Positions 1 to 12,004 of a stretch of 64,000 nucleotides of DNA are shown piece by piece (within the stretch, counting starts at the first letter, position 1; each line of letters starts with the position of its first letter). The stretch spans positions 4,715,502 through 4,779,501 of the forward strand of contig NC_049996.1 in assembly GCF_000003815.2 (NCBI RefSeq), given 5' to 3'. A program made the position numbers and the translations under genes. Origin of the DNA: Branchiostoma floridae. Its lineage: Eukaryota > Chordata > Leptocardii > Amphioxiformes > Branchiostomatidae. The notes under the pieces were generated by a model. The model was not told where the DNA came from and searched no databases. It saw only the letters and a list, made by a program, of their open reading frames with translations.

Positions 1-190
1 ACTGATGCAGAAAGGGGGATCAAAAGAACAAAAAAACAAGATGTCCCTGAAAAAATTATCGCCAAAGGCTATCATACATCATGTATGGTCTCACTTCACA
101 ATTTGACTCAAATTGGTTACAAAAATGTCCATTTTGTTGGAGTAGAAGCACCAGAGCACCAAGGACACTAATGGCACCTCAAAAGGTATT
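1..190 (+). pseudogene. Fragment of an unrecognised dispersed coding repeat
   Basis: The first codons read TDAERGIKR, then AKGYHTSCM and LTQIGYKNV. The same order with changes (TDAEKGIKRPKK, AKGYYPSSM, LTKIGYTNV) is read on the - strand at 10750-10891, and a third, more decayed version (VDAEIMIKRAK) at about 18290-18412 on the - strand. I do not recognise the protein. Three dispersed copies with protein-level similarity point to a mobile-element ORF rather than a host gene. It runs off the left edge of the window. Confidence 0.4.
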
Positions 191-559
191 CTGAAACTCA
201 TAAAAACAACGCCTTATTTAAGGAATACAAAAGAGTAATGCAAGTAAAAAAATATCATCTTTCCGACACAACAGAAGTTTGAACAACTTCAAAACAGGGA
301 AAACTCGGGAACAGAGAGTGACTTAGAATATAATTCTGAAGCTGATTATTACACATTATTATAGATGACTCTACAAAAGGTATTGAGAAATTATTTTTAT
401 TTGGCCATGGGTCAATAGAGTCCTTTTCCACAATGCTTTAGAAATCAGCACATTCCTGTACAAATGATGTGGTGTATGCCTCACAGTTTTTAGTAAAACT
501 ATTTCTTTTGTGAAAACAATTTGATCACCTTTGCCAAGTAGTATAGGACTATATTTACC

Positions 560-2050
560 TGCATGTATGCAGGTATGGTTTTCACGGGCGTGGGAAAATT
601 TGGAAGCTGGGGATTCAGGGCGCTGTATCTCAAAAACGGATGGTGCGAGCACGACGATTTTTGGTATGCGGGTATGGGGTGGTGGCTTGACACTCAGGTT
701 TGATTTTGGGCCTCCTGGCGCTTGAACTTGACATTGCAGGTGGCATTTTTGGTGTTTTGGGGGCACTTTTGGCGCTGTGTGTCTGGAACGATACGCGCGA
801 TTGCGACGATTTTTGGTGCATGGGTGGGGGGTTGTTGCCTGTTACCTAGGATTGACTTTGGGCCTTGTCGCGTTTGAAATGTCATGGAGGTTATATTTTA
901 CCTTGCGTTTGTGTGTCTGTCTGTCTGTCTGTCTGTCAACAAGATAACTCAAGAACGGCATGATGGATTAGTTTCATACTTGGTGTGTTGGTGGGGTGTG
1001 ACGAAAGCTAGAAGTGATTAGATTTTGGGCCCCCTAGCAACTTTCCTTGGTACTGCAGCATCACTTCTGGTTTTGCTATCTCGTGTTCTGAACAAGATAT
1101 GGTCCCAATTTTTGGGTGTTAGATAGCTCTTGTGCTCAGAAATAAGTGACATAAGTTTGGGCCCCCTAGCGTCTGGTTTTGGGATAGCAGGGGCATTTTT
1201 GTCAGAAACTTCTGAAGTGGATAACTCAAGAAGGAAACAATGGATTTTCATGATTTTTGGTATGTAGGTACCTTAGACAATGTTATACAAGATAAAATAC
1301 AAATTATGCAAAATTATATTACATTTGCATAATTAATGAGCTTATTCTATCATAGCAGTTTTTAATGTATCTCTTGTACCGGACATGATATGGTTTTGAT
1401 ATTTGGGTGGTAGATAGCTTTCAACGTCATGGCAAAGTGGGGCAAGTTTCAGCCCCCTAACATTAAATTGTGGAACTGCAGGGGTGTTTTTGTCAAGACA
1501 CTCCAAAGAGGATAACTATAGGAAGGAATGATGGATTGCCATCATTTTTGGCATGCAGGTAGCTTAGGCAAAGATGTTTATAATGATATACATTTTATGC
1601 AACTGAAGACTTAATTTGCATAATTAATGAGGAAATTGTACAATTCCATTGTTTTCAATAGCTGAACTTAAGACTTAGTAAATGTAACACATGTAATTTA
1701 TGATAGGTGAGAGATAAGCAGATACCAAAGATGCAAATGAGGAACTGATTTGCATAATATATACAGAAATAGCAAATCCACATAATGACTAATATTGGGA
1801 ATTTCATAATTGTGACATGTGCACGTTACTCAATAATGAACATCGCCATACATAAATTATGTAAATGGTAGTCATTTGCATGAAATTTACAAAAGCTCTA
1901 AATTTTCATGGAGGTATGAGGTCGCCGAACTCTAGTTGTGTAATGAGACCGTAAGAGAAAGGTATGTGTATGATTTTTCCTGTGTTTCTTGTTGTTTCTT
2001 TGGGGATGCCATTTCCGTATGGTATGCAGGTAATTTGTAGTTTGGGGCTA
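560..2050. repeat. Dispersed repeat cluster with GGGCCCCCTAGC motifs
   Basis: The motif GGGCCCCCTAG occurs near 1029 and 1162, with a decayed copy near 1449. Between copies lie recurring phrases such as 'gataactcaagaa', 'tttttggtatg' and 'tttgcataattaatgag'. The same family appears in the opposite orientation at 42076-42311 and 45170-46382. A (TCTG)n microsatellite lies at 912-937. No gene is seen here. Confidence 0.6.
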
Positions 2051-3055
2051 GTCATATTCGCTTGATTTTGGTGCCTGCTTAATCTATAGTATGGGCAGGG
2101 TTAAGTGGTAGAGGCTTTGTTCTGTTTTAACTTTAGTATCGTTTGTTGCATTTTGTTACTGCAAAAATATGATGAAATTGTTTTCCCCCTCTAAGCAACT
2201 GCTCATTGATTTTGGGGGGGTGTTTGCTGGGTGTTCACTCTGACTACAACAGCTTTCTGAACTTTTTAAAGTTGCCAGCAGCTTGCCATCTATGAATGTG
2301 ATTGACAAGGACATTTTGAATAGTAAATTCTGCTGTTAAATTTGGCTTAGGTACTTCAAGAGATTTAGGTTTTAGTTGGACGGATTGAATAAAAATATCA
2401 TACCACCCTGGGGACTAACTGTTGCTGCTGGATGGGGGCTACCACTATTCATATTGTCTATGGAATTACTGTAAAAATATTATTGGTCAAATTATGCAAA
2501 TAACCTTCAAGTGTCAAGTGATATAACACTCCAGAAATAAATCTTTAATGAATATCATTGCCACACTAAGGAGATTTAGCAGCTGCATTAGGTCAGTACA
2601 TTGAAATAGGAAGATATTAGTACTGAATATATCATATGTGACAGAATAACTACATGGGCCATCTGAGACCGAAAAAAAGGTAGGAAAAGTCGTCTCAACA
2701 ACTTCAAGGTTCTGTGGTTGGTTACATGCTTAAGAAGTCCAAAATAAGTAATGTTCATCCATGCCCAAACTTACACATTCCGAAAATGGAATATAAGACT
2801 TTTGCATGGTGCACAACCAACGCGGTAAAAATCTCACTTTTCCAACCACGCAACCATGGACAAAAAGGGAAAAAAAATAGATCTACAGACACCCAATACA
2901 TTTCATGCAGGCCTGAGGTCTACGAACTCTTGTTGTGTCTGTTTTATCGTAGACATAACCATTATGATTAAACATGCATTTTACCTTAGGTGTAATTTTA
3001 AAGAGAATCTAATGCGCTATGTATGTTCACCGTCCGCTGTATTTCTTAATTGAAC
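2051..3055. other. Stretch without a recognisable gene
   Basis: Only short open frames without family features are seen in about 1 kb of AT-rich sequence. No splice-bounded coding exon or clear repeat boundary was found. Confidence 0.5.
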
Positions 3056-3059
3056 ACAC

Positions 3060-3235
3060 ACACCAGGGACCGTTAAGGACATAGGACAACTCAAAGGACA
3101 TTGGACAGAGTATTAAGTTCGCGGAGTCAAGTGCAAAGGATCGTGCTACCTGGAGGCTTCTTACGGAGCGGAGCAAGGGGCCAGCTCTTGGCCTAAGCAC
3201 ATAGGCAGGTAGGCAGGTTAAGACAACTCTATTTC
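3060..3235 (+). mobile_element. RTE-like LINE 3'-end fragment
   Basis: This stretch matches, on the + strand, the reverse complement of 13053-13170, the 3' end of the RTE-like LINE. Shared strings include 'ggacagagtattaagtt', 'agcaaggggccag' and 'ataggcaggtaggcag'. It is a 5'-truncated copy holding the last few C-terminal codons and the 3' tail, in the opposite orientation to the large copy. Confidence 0.65.
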
Positions 3236-3974
3236 TCTCGGTCAGAAGATGCAAGTGCCTCCTAACATTTTCCCTCAAATTTTGTGATTGAAAGGGGCAT
3301 TCTACTCCAGAAGGGGTTGGTGTTTTCCAATAGATAATGTGTAATTACAGAGCTGGTGAGGTACTTGCCACTAGGTCTCTAACACCAGCTGCACAAAAAT
3401 AAAAAGGAACAGTAAGATTTCCCAAGTGTCACTGACGAAAAACAACGGATGTTGTTTGAAACGTCTGAGTGTTTCCAAAACCCTGTCCGGTTCCTTGAGT
3501 AACTGCTTTTTGGCGCGTAGCTAAGAGTATTATTTAAAAGTTATCAGCAACAATTCTGCCGTGTCACACGGTTCGGGATGTACACATTGTTAGTATAAAA
3601 GTTGTTCGGTGAGGACATCACTAGATAAGCAAAATATCGCTTAAGATTTGGAAAACAACAACACCATAGCATGGAGTCGTACTTTGATAGCTTTGGTCCA
3701 CTCGCAAAAGATTTTATTTTGGTCAATATCCTTTCCTTTGCATTAGAAACAAACCAAACTCGGGGGAAAATGGTGCGTTGAAAGCCTCCATGTTTTCATT
3801 GAAACTATATGATTGCTTTATTACCTTTTCAAAACATTTTATACTTCAGGGCTATGTGTCTGTCTATTTTTCTTGTGAATAAAATACGTGATAGAAACAT
3901 GCATGTTAGCTTTAGAAAAACTGTTCAATACCATCGGCTCTATTTTTAGCACACGTATCAGGTACTGTCACGAT

Positions 3975-4188
3975 TACTGTAAATGTATTTAAGTTCGCGG
4001 GGATTTAATTTCGCGGTAGCGGGAACTTGAAAGGACTTTTCGTGGTAGTTTTGATTTTGCGGTAACACCATATACTGCAGACTAATACCATAATAGAAAA
4101 ATGGATTTAAGTTCGCGGTGGATTTAAGTTCGTGGTGAAGTAAAACCGCAAACATTAATCCACCGCGAACATTTCTGCATTTACAGTA
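3975..4188. mobile_element. Foldback MITE, TTCGCGG-rich family, copy 1
   Basis: Perfect terminal inverted repeats TACTGTAAATG / CATTTACAGTA bound about 214 bp. The inside is dominated by alternating 'ttaagttcgcggt' and 'accgcgaac' blocks, so most of the element can fold on itself. A second copy lies at 30842-31051 in intron 6 of the MACPF gene. Confidence 0.75.
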
Positions 4189-4199
4189 CTTTATTCTCT

Positions 4200-5260
4200 C
4201 GTAAAGCTTTGCACCCTGGCGGGAGCGGAGGAGGCCTAACCAAACTAGACTCGAGGCCATGCCTTCCAGGCTGGTATGTTACGCCAAGATGTCTTCAGCC
4301 CCAACAATGCAGATACAGAGAAAATTGGTTTGACCTATTTTCTAAAAATCTTCATGTTTTTTTTTTAAGTAATCGCATTTCTGAACCTAATTTTTCCTTC
4401 TGATGTGCGAGAAAACGTAATGTCTTTCGGCGTCATTTAGGACTTGGAAATTAGTCATAAGAGCTACGCAGTGTAAGTTTTTTTATTTGCAAGCCCGCAG
4501 GCAAGGACCCGCTCTAAAGCACGTTGCACAGCATGGACGTACGAGAGTAAGGCAGGTATATGAATAGAGAATTAATAAAATTTTTCTTAGCAGACTAGAT
4601 TCGTTTCCTGTTTAGATATAAGATACCTCATAGCCTTTAGATATCAATCCATACACTTATAGCTTTTAACGTACATGGGTTTGCCACTATAAAACGAAGA
4701 AATAATCCCAACAGTTGTTGATTATATACAAATGCACCTTATGGATAAGCCATTTACAAATCATTACTTACCTTTAGTATCCGAAGATCTTCACGGTTGA
4801 AGCGAGGTACTCGGTTCTGCCGGACATACGAAAGGGCCAGCCGTCTGGAGATCAGAAAGGGGGCGTTGTCCAGACCACCTGAGCCTTTTGTGGTCTTGCA
4901 AGATTTGGATGGTAACCGTGGCGGCCGATAAAATTTTAGGGCACTCAAATCATTACAGAGGTGACAGGAGACGTTTACGCCACCACTAAAAGGTAGAGTT
5001 TCAGACTTCAACCCGTGTAAGCACCTAAAATGGATGTGGTGTCAGCGAAGGTTCCTCAGGTTGACTCAGGCCTGACCTCGGTTCGGACTGGAAGTACTGG
5101 GTAACAGCAATACTATTAGGATCAGTCCATTTTGAAGCAGAACGGGCGGGTATAAGCTGTATTTGAGATGTGCTTTTTTTAACTGTGCAAGACAGGAAAG
5201 CCCTTTGTGTTTAAGATGGCTTACGTTTGTTTTGGATGAAGACTAAACTATAATATGTTA
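4200..5260 (-). repeat. Left arm of a 1-kb imperfect inverted repeat
   Basis: The reverse complement matches 6890-7925 in the same order. Matching blocks include 'ggcgtaacataccagcct', 'gtgctt(t)agagcggg/gtgctttggagtgg', the exon-like block at 4772-4910, and 'gatccattttgaag' next to 'cgggcggg'. A third partial copy is at about 11590-11920. The arms are clearly diverged, so this is an old duplication. Confidence 0.65.
4772..4910 (-). pseudogene. Exon-like conserved coding block, left copy (unrecognised)
   Basis: Read on the - strand this encodes a block containing GLDNAPFLISRRLALSYVRQN and ends at AAG followed by GTAAGT, a good splice donor. The right arm (7211-7350) encodes a closely similar block and ends at AAG before GTGAGT. 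Conservation of amino acids and donor in two diverged inverted copies suggests a real exon, or a mobile-element exon, was duplicated. I do not recognise the family. Confidence 0.4.
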
Positions 5261-5342
5261 ACCGATTCGAATCTCTTACCGTCTAGCAAAACATTTTTGT
5301 TTAAGCTACAAAAAGACCCAAACATGCATATTCTATCACGTA

Positions 5343-6224
5343 ACATGCATTGGCATAATACCGGTCATAAGCCTTATACCGGTCGATTAAAAATAGTGGG
5401 ACTTAAAGAGATCTACACATGCAACAATAGTTATTTCTGAGGTATGCACACTTCAGACATCTAGGTGTCCAATACATAATTTACAAAGCATCGATAACAA
5501 TGCATTCGAAGACAACAAGGCCAAAAGTTTTCAGGTCATTTTCGCGGCAGGCGAGCTCGTCGTGGGACGTCACTGTCACGTTCATCGCCAGATTTGTAGA
5601 TAATAATCACATGTGCTCACGGCACAAGACGAGCATGATTCAACAGCAATCTTGAATTTCTTTTGGTGACCTACAACTCGTGTAAAAGTGTGAGGAACCG
5701 TTGCATTATCGCCCGGATCTACGGCTGAATGGGTCAAATTGAACGTACGCCGCCATTTTCCCGCCATTTTTAATGCTACGGCTAGCAGTAAAGTTTTACG
5801 TCATAGCGGTTGTGACGGACCAAAATTAAATGAAAATTCTTGTCAGTATACGCCCATTTTCTCATGACTTTTTGTATGCTCATGCAGATTTTTGTTTTGT
5901 GCAACTACTAACAGGAAAGAAAGGAACAACAGAGGATGTATAAAGGTACATAGCGGCAGTTAATTGTGCCGTGTTTCGTTCGGCCGGTATAGTGCACCCC
6001 CTTCCAACCACGCGCCCGTTCTCCGTGCAATTCCGCGGTGTGTTCCAATTACGATATTATGTTTTTAGCAGGACCAGAGAGACAAAATAATTTACACAGA
6101 AGAAGTGGCAAAGGTAAGCTGTAACAGCAACATGTAACTGGAGAAAATGATGCGTTGATCATTTGCCAAATTAGCATTGCTTGAGAAATTGCAGTAAACC
6201 GACCGGTATTATGCCAATGGATGT
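5343..6224. mobile_element. 882-bp TA-flanked TIR element, copy 1
   Basis: The ends are inverted repeats ACATGCATTGGCATAATACC and its complement (one mismatch in the outer part, 19 inner bases perfect), flanked on both sides by TA. A near-identical copy of 885 bp lies at 48784-49668, also flanked by TA. No transposase frame is present, so it is non-autonomous. TA flanks suggest Tc1/mariner-type mobilisation (inference). It sits in the spacer of the 4200/7925 inverted repeat. Confidence 0.85.
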
Positions 6225-6889
6225 TAGTCTGTTCGGAAGAAAACACAAAATACCACAGAAACACATATTACTCTACTAATGTTATAAAAGAAAACGTTTT
6301 ATGGATACTGTAATGTTTATTTACATTCGTTTCAGAGTTTTTCGCAGAAATTTCGCTGCATTCTGGTACTTAGTAAGTAATTTATTAAATTCTCCTAATT
6401 ACAAAAAAATCACTTTTTTCTTCCATGATGAACTAAAACTGAAATAAGATTACATTTTCTTTTGAGGCATATCGCTAGGATTGCAATTTCTTCATGATAA
6501 TTTCATAACGATGCTCTTTTGATTACATCACTTTATAAATACTGTGCTACCGATTTCCCCAGAACAGATTTCATGAAATAAGATAAAATAAAAACGATAA
6601 AAAACTTTTCGTTAGTAAGGACCTCCTTGAACGAAGTCGATTCATTCGTTTCGTTTCTCCGGTGTAAGGCTGTGTACGTACATATATTTTTCATTTAACG
6701 AGAAATAAACCTTTGAAATCTTTCGGAATAACAGATAAAGATCATGTCACTGGACAGGGAACAGCTTAACCAAGTTACAAACCAAACCACACAACCAACC
6801 TGTTCTCATGATATTTTGTTTCTACTTAATGAATTTAAGGGCAATGGGCAGCCTAAGTAATCTTAGTTGACTAGACAAATACAAAACGA

Positions 6890-7925
6890 ATCACAAAATA
6901 GCAGAAGTTTAATCAAAACAAAACGGGCGGCCATCTTGTTTACAAAGAACTTTTCTGCCAAACAAACTATCCCCGCCCGTCTTGCTTCAAAATGGACTGA
7001 TCCAAATAGTATCGTTGTTACCAAGCAGGTCCAGCAAGAATCGGGATCAGGCCTGTGTCAGCCCGAGGAACCTTCGCTGACACCACATCGATTTTAGGTG
7101 CTTACACGGGTCGAAGTCAGCACCTCTAGCTTTTTGTGCGTTTGTAAACATCTCTAGTCACTCCTATAATGATTTGACTATCCACAAACTCTATCTGTAT
7201 CCGCTGCCAGAATCGGACACTTGCAAGGCCACGAAAGGAACAGGTGGCCTGGACAACGCCCCCTTTCTGATCTCCAGACGACTGACCTTGTTTTATGTTC
7301 GGCAGAACGAAGCACCTCGCTTCAACAGTAAAGATCTTCAGATACTAAAGGTGAGTAGTGATTTATAAGATAGTTAATATATAAGGTGCTTTCTGTATCG
7401 TCCACCACATTTGAAGTGCCTTCTAGACACAAGTCCACTTTGTCTGCGTTTGTGACAGATAGTGGCAATCTGGAGAACGGTATGGAGGTATGAGCGAGTG
7501 AAATAATACCTAAAGGCTATGATTTGGCTTATGAGACAACTAGTTTCTCATACTAGAGGCAGGTTTGATGCCTAAACTATCTATTTATTTATTACACATC
7601 CCTGCCAAACTCCCGTCCATGCTGGGCAACGTGCTTTGGAGTGGATCCCTGCCTGCGGGCTTCTGAGAAAAAAAATTGCACTCTTTTCACTTTAGAAGAT
7701 TTTTTTAAGTAATAAAGGATTCTTCTAAGGCAACGAAGGCTATGAAGTCTTGTCATACATCAGCTGGGAGAAATTAGGTTCAGAATTGGGATTATTTTCC
7801 ATAAAAATGAGGATCGTTACAAAATAGGTCAAGAACATTTTCCCTGTATCTGCATTGTTTAGATTTTGGCGTAACATACCAGCCTGCAAGACATAGCATG
7901 GAGTCCAGACCTCTTAGATTTTTTT
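6890..7925 (+). repeat. Right arm of the 1-kb inverted repeat
   Basis: Reverse-complement partner of 4200-5260 (see that entry). It carries the right exon-like block at 7211-7350 and, further out, a stretch that could encode a second conserved block (IPAKLPSMLGNVLWSG, near 7601-7650). The third partial copy (about 11590-11920) has an alignable version of this second block. Confidence 0.65.
7211..7350 (+). pseudogene. Exon-like conserved coding block, right copy (unrecognised)
   Basis: A frame bounded by a CAG acceptor (ccgctgccag) and an AAG/GTGAGT donor encodes GGLDNAPFLISRRLTLFYV and continues with RQNEAPRFN. It pairs with the block on the - strand at 4772-4910. The two copies are divergently oriented. 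No neighbouring exon can be joined with confidence, so I treat it as a duplicated fragment of an unknown gene or element. Confidence 0.4.
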
Positions 7926-8165
7926 CACAACCTTAAGTGATACTTTGTTTATCTAGTGATTCCATTTCCTTACATGTTAAGAATGCGTGCAACCCGAACC
8001 AAAATAAGATCATTGGAAGAATTAGATGTTGAAACATTTCATTTACCTTCATAGCTTCTTCACCTTTTCTTTTGCTCGGGCTGGTGTTGAAGACATAGTC
8101 GTTATACCATTTCCATTGGGACGGCGCTCTCACCGCACTCTTTCTATGACCTCGAGTTGGTAATG

Positions 8166-8406
8166 CCCCCTTTCCACTAGGACGGCGATCGCGCTGGGCT
8201 CTCACTGCGACCTAATTAGGATATGTGTAACCTTTGCTTTCACACATGGTATATCATACAAAACGTAAAAGTGTGACTGAGGAGACAACAAAACACAGAA
8301 AGTGTAAAAAAGATTTGTTTCTTTTCTATACATATCGTTGAACGATATGTCAAATTTTAGGTCGCAGAGAGTTCGCGGCGAGAGCGCAGTCCTAGTGGAA
8401 AGGGGG
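8166..8406. mobile_element. 240-bp MITE, CCCCCTTTCCACTAGG family, copy 1
   Basis: The ends are complementary: CCCCCTTTCCACTAGGAC on the left and GTCCTAGTGGAAAGGGGG on the right (bases at the C/G edge and two internal sites vary). Subterminal 'gggctctcactgcgacc' pairs with 'ggtcgcagagag'. Copies at 17755-17987 and 58170-58408 share the whole interior, including 'gaagacaacaaaacac' and 'ttcgtttcttttct'. Confidence 0.8.
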
Positions 8407-8430
8407 TATAATGGCGCGGTGAGAGCGCGG

Positions 8431-8965
8431 TGTGGTCGCCAAGGTCGCCATGGAAGCGCGCAGAGAGCACGGTGGGAGCCGAATGGTCACCAAGAACGCC
8501 ATTACCTCCGCGACTATATTGAAACGACTCAAAACAGTCGCCATGAGAGCGGCGGGGACGGCGATCCAACGATGAGCGCCAAGGGAGCGCGCAGAGAGCA
8601 CCGTGAGCGCCAAGAGAGCTCTCACCGGGCTATGGCCAATTTTCCATCGCAGCGAGAGAGCAGTTATACCCCCTTTCCACTAGGACGGCGCTCTCACGGC
8701 GCTCTCTCTGCGACCTCAAATATGGAAGAGCGCGGTGAGAGCGCGGTGGGATCGCCAAGGTCGCCATGGGAGCGCGCAGAGAGCGCGGTGGGAGCGCCAT
8801 GGTCGCCATGGTCGCCATCACCTCCGCGACTGTTTTGAACCTGCTCAAAACAGTTCCGTGAGAGCGCCGTGGACGGCGATCTAACGATGAGCGCAGAGAG
8901 AGCGCCAAGGGAGCGCGCAGCGAGCGCCGTGAGCGCCAAGAGAGCGCACAGCGAGCGCAATAGGT
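8431..8965. repeat. GC-rich 'gagagcgc' foldback repeats, two copies
   Basis: Two related blocks (about 8431-8650 and 8752-8962) share 'ggtcgccaaggtcgccat', 'cacctccgcgact' and 'gacggcgatc(c/t)aacgatgagc'. A third copy lies at 17158-17430. They consist of iterated gagagcgc/gcgctctc strings and are strongly self-complementary. The open frame at 8338-8838 is a by-product of this composition, not a gene. Confidence 0.75.
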
Positions 8966-9582
8966 CTCAACAGTGGTTATGATACAAAATTAGCTAGGAC
9001 GGCGCTCTCACGGCGCTCTCTCTGCGCTCTCAACTGCGGTTTCAGAAGAAGTATATTTGAAACAGACAGAACCCGGAGAAATGTTTAATATGTACCGATG
9101 ATTTACAATTGAACAAACTGAGAAGGAATAACCAGGGTTTAAAAAAAGGTTTATCATTTCTCAACTTATTTCTTAAAAATTTCAACATGATGACATCAAT
9201 TTTCTTGTTCTTCATCTGTACATTTATATTATTGAAGTCCTGTTTTCAATAAATCGAAGTGTTTCAGTGTTGTATGATTTACACTAAAAGCGTGGCATGA
9301 TAAAGCGATTTATTATGAACAAGCTACATGACAGATTTAAGAAAAAGGAACAAGACAAACGTGTATATTTCAGCCTGAGTGACCGTACAGTGACCAAAAT
9401 TGGATTTGTTTACAGCCTTGATTTTATTCTTTGAATGTTATGTAAGACGTAAAAGGATGACTTTAAAGATACCAAAATACACTATACACCAAAAGATACG
9501 TTCTCTATCTCTGAAATTCGTTGAACAATCTTTCAAACTTTTGTTAGCTCATAAAAAGATGCTGACATTTGAGTTTTCGTCG

Positions 9583-9790
9583 CGGTGAGAGCGCGCTGGG
9601 GGCGCAGGAGCGATTCCACTAGAGCAGTTTTTCTGGCGTCGCGGCGCTCTCGCGGCGCTCTGGCCAATTTTCCATCGCAGCGAGAGCGCGGTGAGAGCGC
9701 CGTCAAGTGGAAAGGGGGCCTTAGAGCGCCGTCAATTGGAAAGGAGGCCTTAAGATGGGGTCACACCTGCATATATTTTCAAGCCGCATG
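9583..9790. repeat. GC-rich repeat remnant plus half of a second MITE
   Basis: The stretch 9583-9745 contains the same gagagcgc strings and 'ggccaattttccatcgcagc' as the cluster at 8431-8965. It is followed at about 9752-9790 by 'ggggtcacacctgcatata', the left end of the element complete at 17433-17752. The right end of that second element was not found here. Confidence 0.55.
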
Positions 9791-10098
9791 AGTTCCGTTT
9801 TGACATATTGGCTAATTTCTTCCATACGCGGCCGCACGCACAAGACCCACCTCAAACGCTTCTGAATCGTTTTTTAGAAAGTATCAAGTACCCAGGCAAA
9901 CATATGCCCAGTACACCCGATAGTTTTGGACATGCACAAAACTATTATTCGTACGCAGTTTGGTGGCCAAAACGTTATGCATACACAATACAGTGGTCCC
10001 ACGTTGGTCGAGTGCGGTATGAAGACACTATATGTTTGCGTTTTATACGCAGTAATACGCAGATATCGCGGTATTGCAAGTACATATCGTACTTACAG

Positions 10099-10275
10099 CG
10101 CAGACGCAACGCACCATGAACGACCATATAACAAATGCCAACATAGATTACGATTTACCGGGGGCATGGGGAGATGGTCACAACTTGCAGGACACCATGA
10201 ATGTGACTGGTCCCAACAGAGCCTCCAACGAGGGGAAGATGCAGAGGAACCTGCTGAAGCACTGGGTCATTTTGT
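10099..10275 (+). CDS. Possible isolated first coding exon, unrecognised
   Basis: An acceptor-like cgtacttacag precedes an ATG at 10116, and the frame reads LPGAWGDGHNLQDTMNVTGP, then EGKMQRNLLKHW, up to a donor-like T/GTAACA at 10275. The codon pattern looks protein-like, and a polar N-terminus ending in KMQRNLLKHWVIL would fit a membrane protein about to enter its first helix (inference only). No following exon was found before the repeats at 10750, so this may be a fragment or chance. Confidence 0.25.
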
Positions 10276-10749
10276 GTAACAGATATTGGACTTTATTTGC
10301 TGAAAATACTACGTTTTGGTGGGTAATTTCGTTGACAAAAATGATCAGTGAGATATTTGTAGAATTCTTAGTGTTTCCTGTTCTCACAAGCACAGTGATA
10401 ATTGATAGCTGAAAGTTTTTCTCATTTTCGGTGTGGCAAAACGACTTTTATCCAAGGATGTATGAAATGTAATCACTTGCTCTATTCACAAGAAAGCAAA
10501 CACACATATGGAGTCGAAACATAACATTTTAACTAACTTTAGGTAATAAGCAATAGGGTTTAGATAGAAACTGTAAGGGTTACATTACATCCCGTTTTTT
10601 CTCCATTGTGTTACCTTGTTCATTTGTTCTATTGTGCAAACTGGAGATAAGTTCTCTTTTGCTGTATGTCTAATAATAACGCGTTTTGATCAGTTCTGTG
10701 ATGAGTGCTATTGCTGTATGAAACAAAGCTACTTCGTCTCCAGCACGAA

Positions 10750-10891
10750 AAATACCGACGTTTGTGTATCCGATTTTAGTCAGATGTTCCCATTACGCCA
10801 TACTTGATGGATAGTAGCCCTTAGCGCTAGTCCTGCAAAATGTTTCATGGCCATTTTTCTTTGGCCTTTTGATCCCCTTTTCTGCATCAGT
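10750..10891 (-). pseudogene. Second copy of the TDAE...IKR coding repeat
   Basis: The - strand reads TDAEKGIKRPKK, then a block with AKGYYPSSM, a stop, and LTKIGYTNV, in the same order as window positions 1-135. Stops show it is dead. It is unrelated to the neighbouring LINEs as far as can be seen. Confidence 0.4.
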
Positions 10892-11589
10892 GAGTTTGTA
10901 TAGAGTCTTGTGTATCAGCGGCTTTGTCTAACCTTATTTGATACAGTTGATGAATCCGACCCTTTATCCACTTGATTTGTGAGCCAGAGCAACATTTTCT
11001 AACAAGAGCTTTAAAAAAAAAACTGACATTAATGGGACACGTTTACTATCGGAATTGATATTGTAACTTCACCATAGTAAGGAAAACTTTGCATCTGTAT
11101 TTTTAAGAGGCTGTGAGACTTTAACCCTCACGACACCTGTGGCGTTTTCCATCTGAGCGATTTTGTAAGGAGTCTGACACGCAGAAACCTTCAACTATAC
11201 TTTTACCGTCGTCAACATTTTTGAGTTGACAGAATGATCACAAAATAGAGGGAATAAGCCTTTTATATGATTGTGAACTTTTTTTTTAAGCTTATTTATC
11301 TTTGTAGTATGGTGAGCACTATCTTTCAGGCGTTCGAAATTATAGGAATGCCCGAATGACCATCTGATACTTACTGAGATGAGAGACAATTCGCCAAGAA
11401 TTGATTCATGAGGGAGATTGTGCATCATACACCACCCAACAGTCATTTCTCGGCAGTTGTCAATTTTCGTGCCATTTTCACCCGGCAGTGGCAATGTGGA
11501 GTACAGAATAGAGGATTGATCTTGTTAATATTTGGAGGGTATACTCTGTTCGTCCAGATAGAATAGTCAATATAGACTTTAAGAGTGAT

Positions 11590-11920
11590 GATATGATACA
11601 TTTTCCCGCCAAAGTTGGCCCCGTATTGTACAAGGTACATAGGGGCGTATCCATGGCTTCGGGCTTTCAAGAAAAGGTAGAGAAAGTGCAGAGCTGCAAT
11701 GACTGAAGCATAATTCCATACCTTAATGATTTCTTAAATGTACATAATGACATAATGTCTGTCACACTTCGATAAGGCCAAATCGGGTGTAGGAATGTGA
11801 AATTGTACGAAGAGACAAAAGTTGATAGAAAAATAAGTCATGTCAATTGTCCCTGTATCTGAATTGTTTGTAAGTTAACCCTTGGGCGTAACATACCAGC
11901 TTTGCAGCCATGCCACTGCT
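11590..11920 (+). repeat. Third partial copy of the 4200/7925 repeat
   Basis: This aligns with 7600-7900: 'gccaaagttggcccc...gggctt' against 'gccaaactcccgtcc...gggctt', then 'ccctgtatctgaattgttt' and 'ggcgtaacataccagc'. It ends just before the CR1-like LINE. The last string is close to the 3' hairpin arm of that LINE (13008-13025). Confidence 0.5.
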
Positions 11921-12004
11921 GTGTCTTTTAAACTGGACGTCGTTTAAAGCTAACATCTGTGAAACAGTACAAAATGTTGTTCTGAGTCATCTTGAGAGCA
12001 AACG

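Noticed and set aside
8338-8838. 166-codon open frame, Arg/Glu-rich
   Set aside because: It lies wholly in the gagagcgc repeats and open frames occur on both strands there; the composition explains it.
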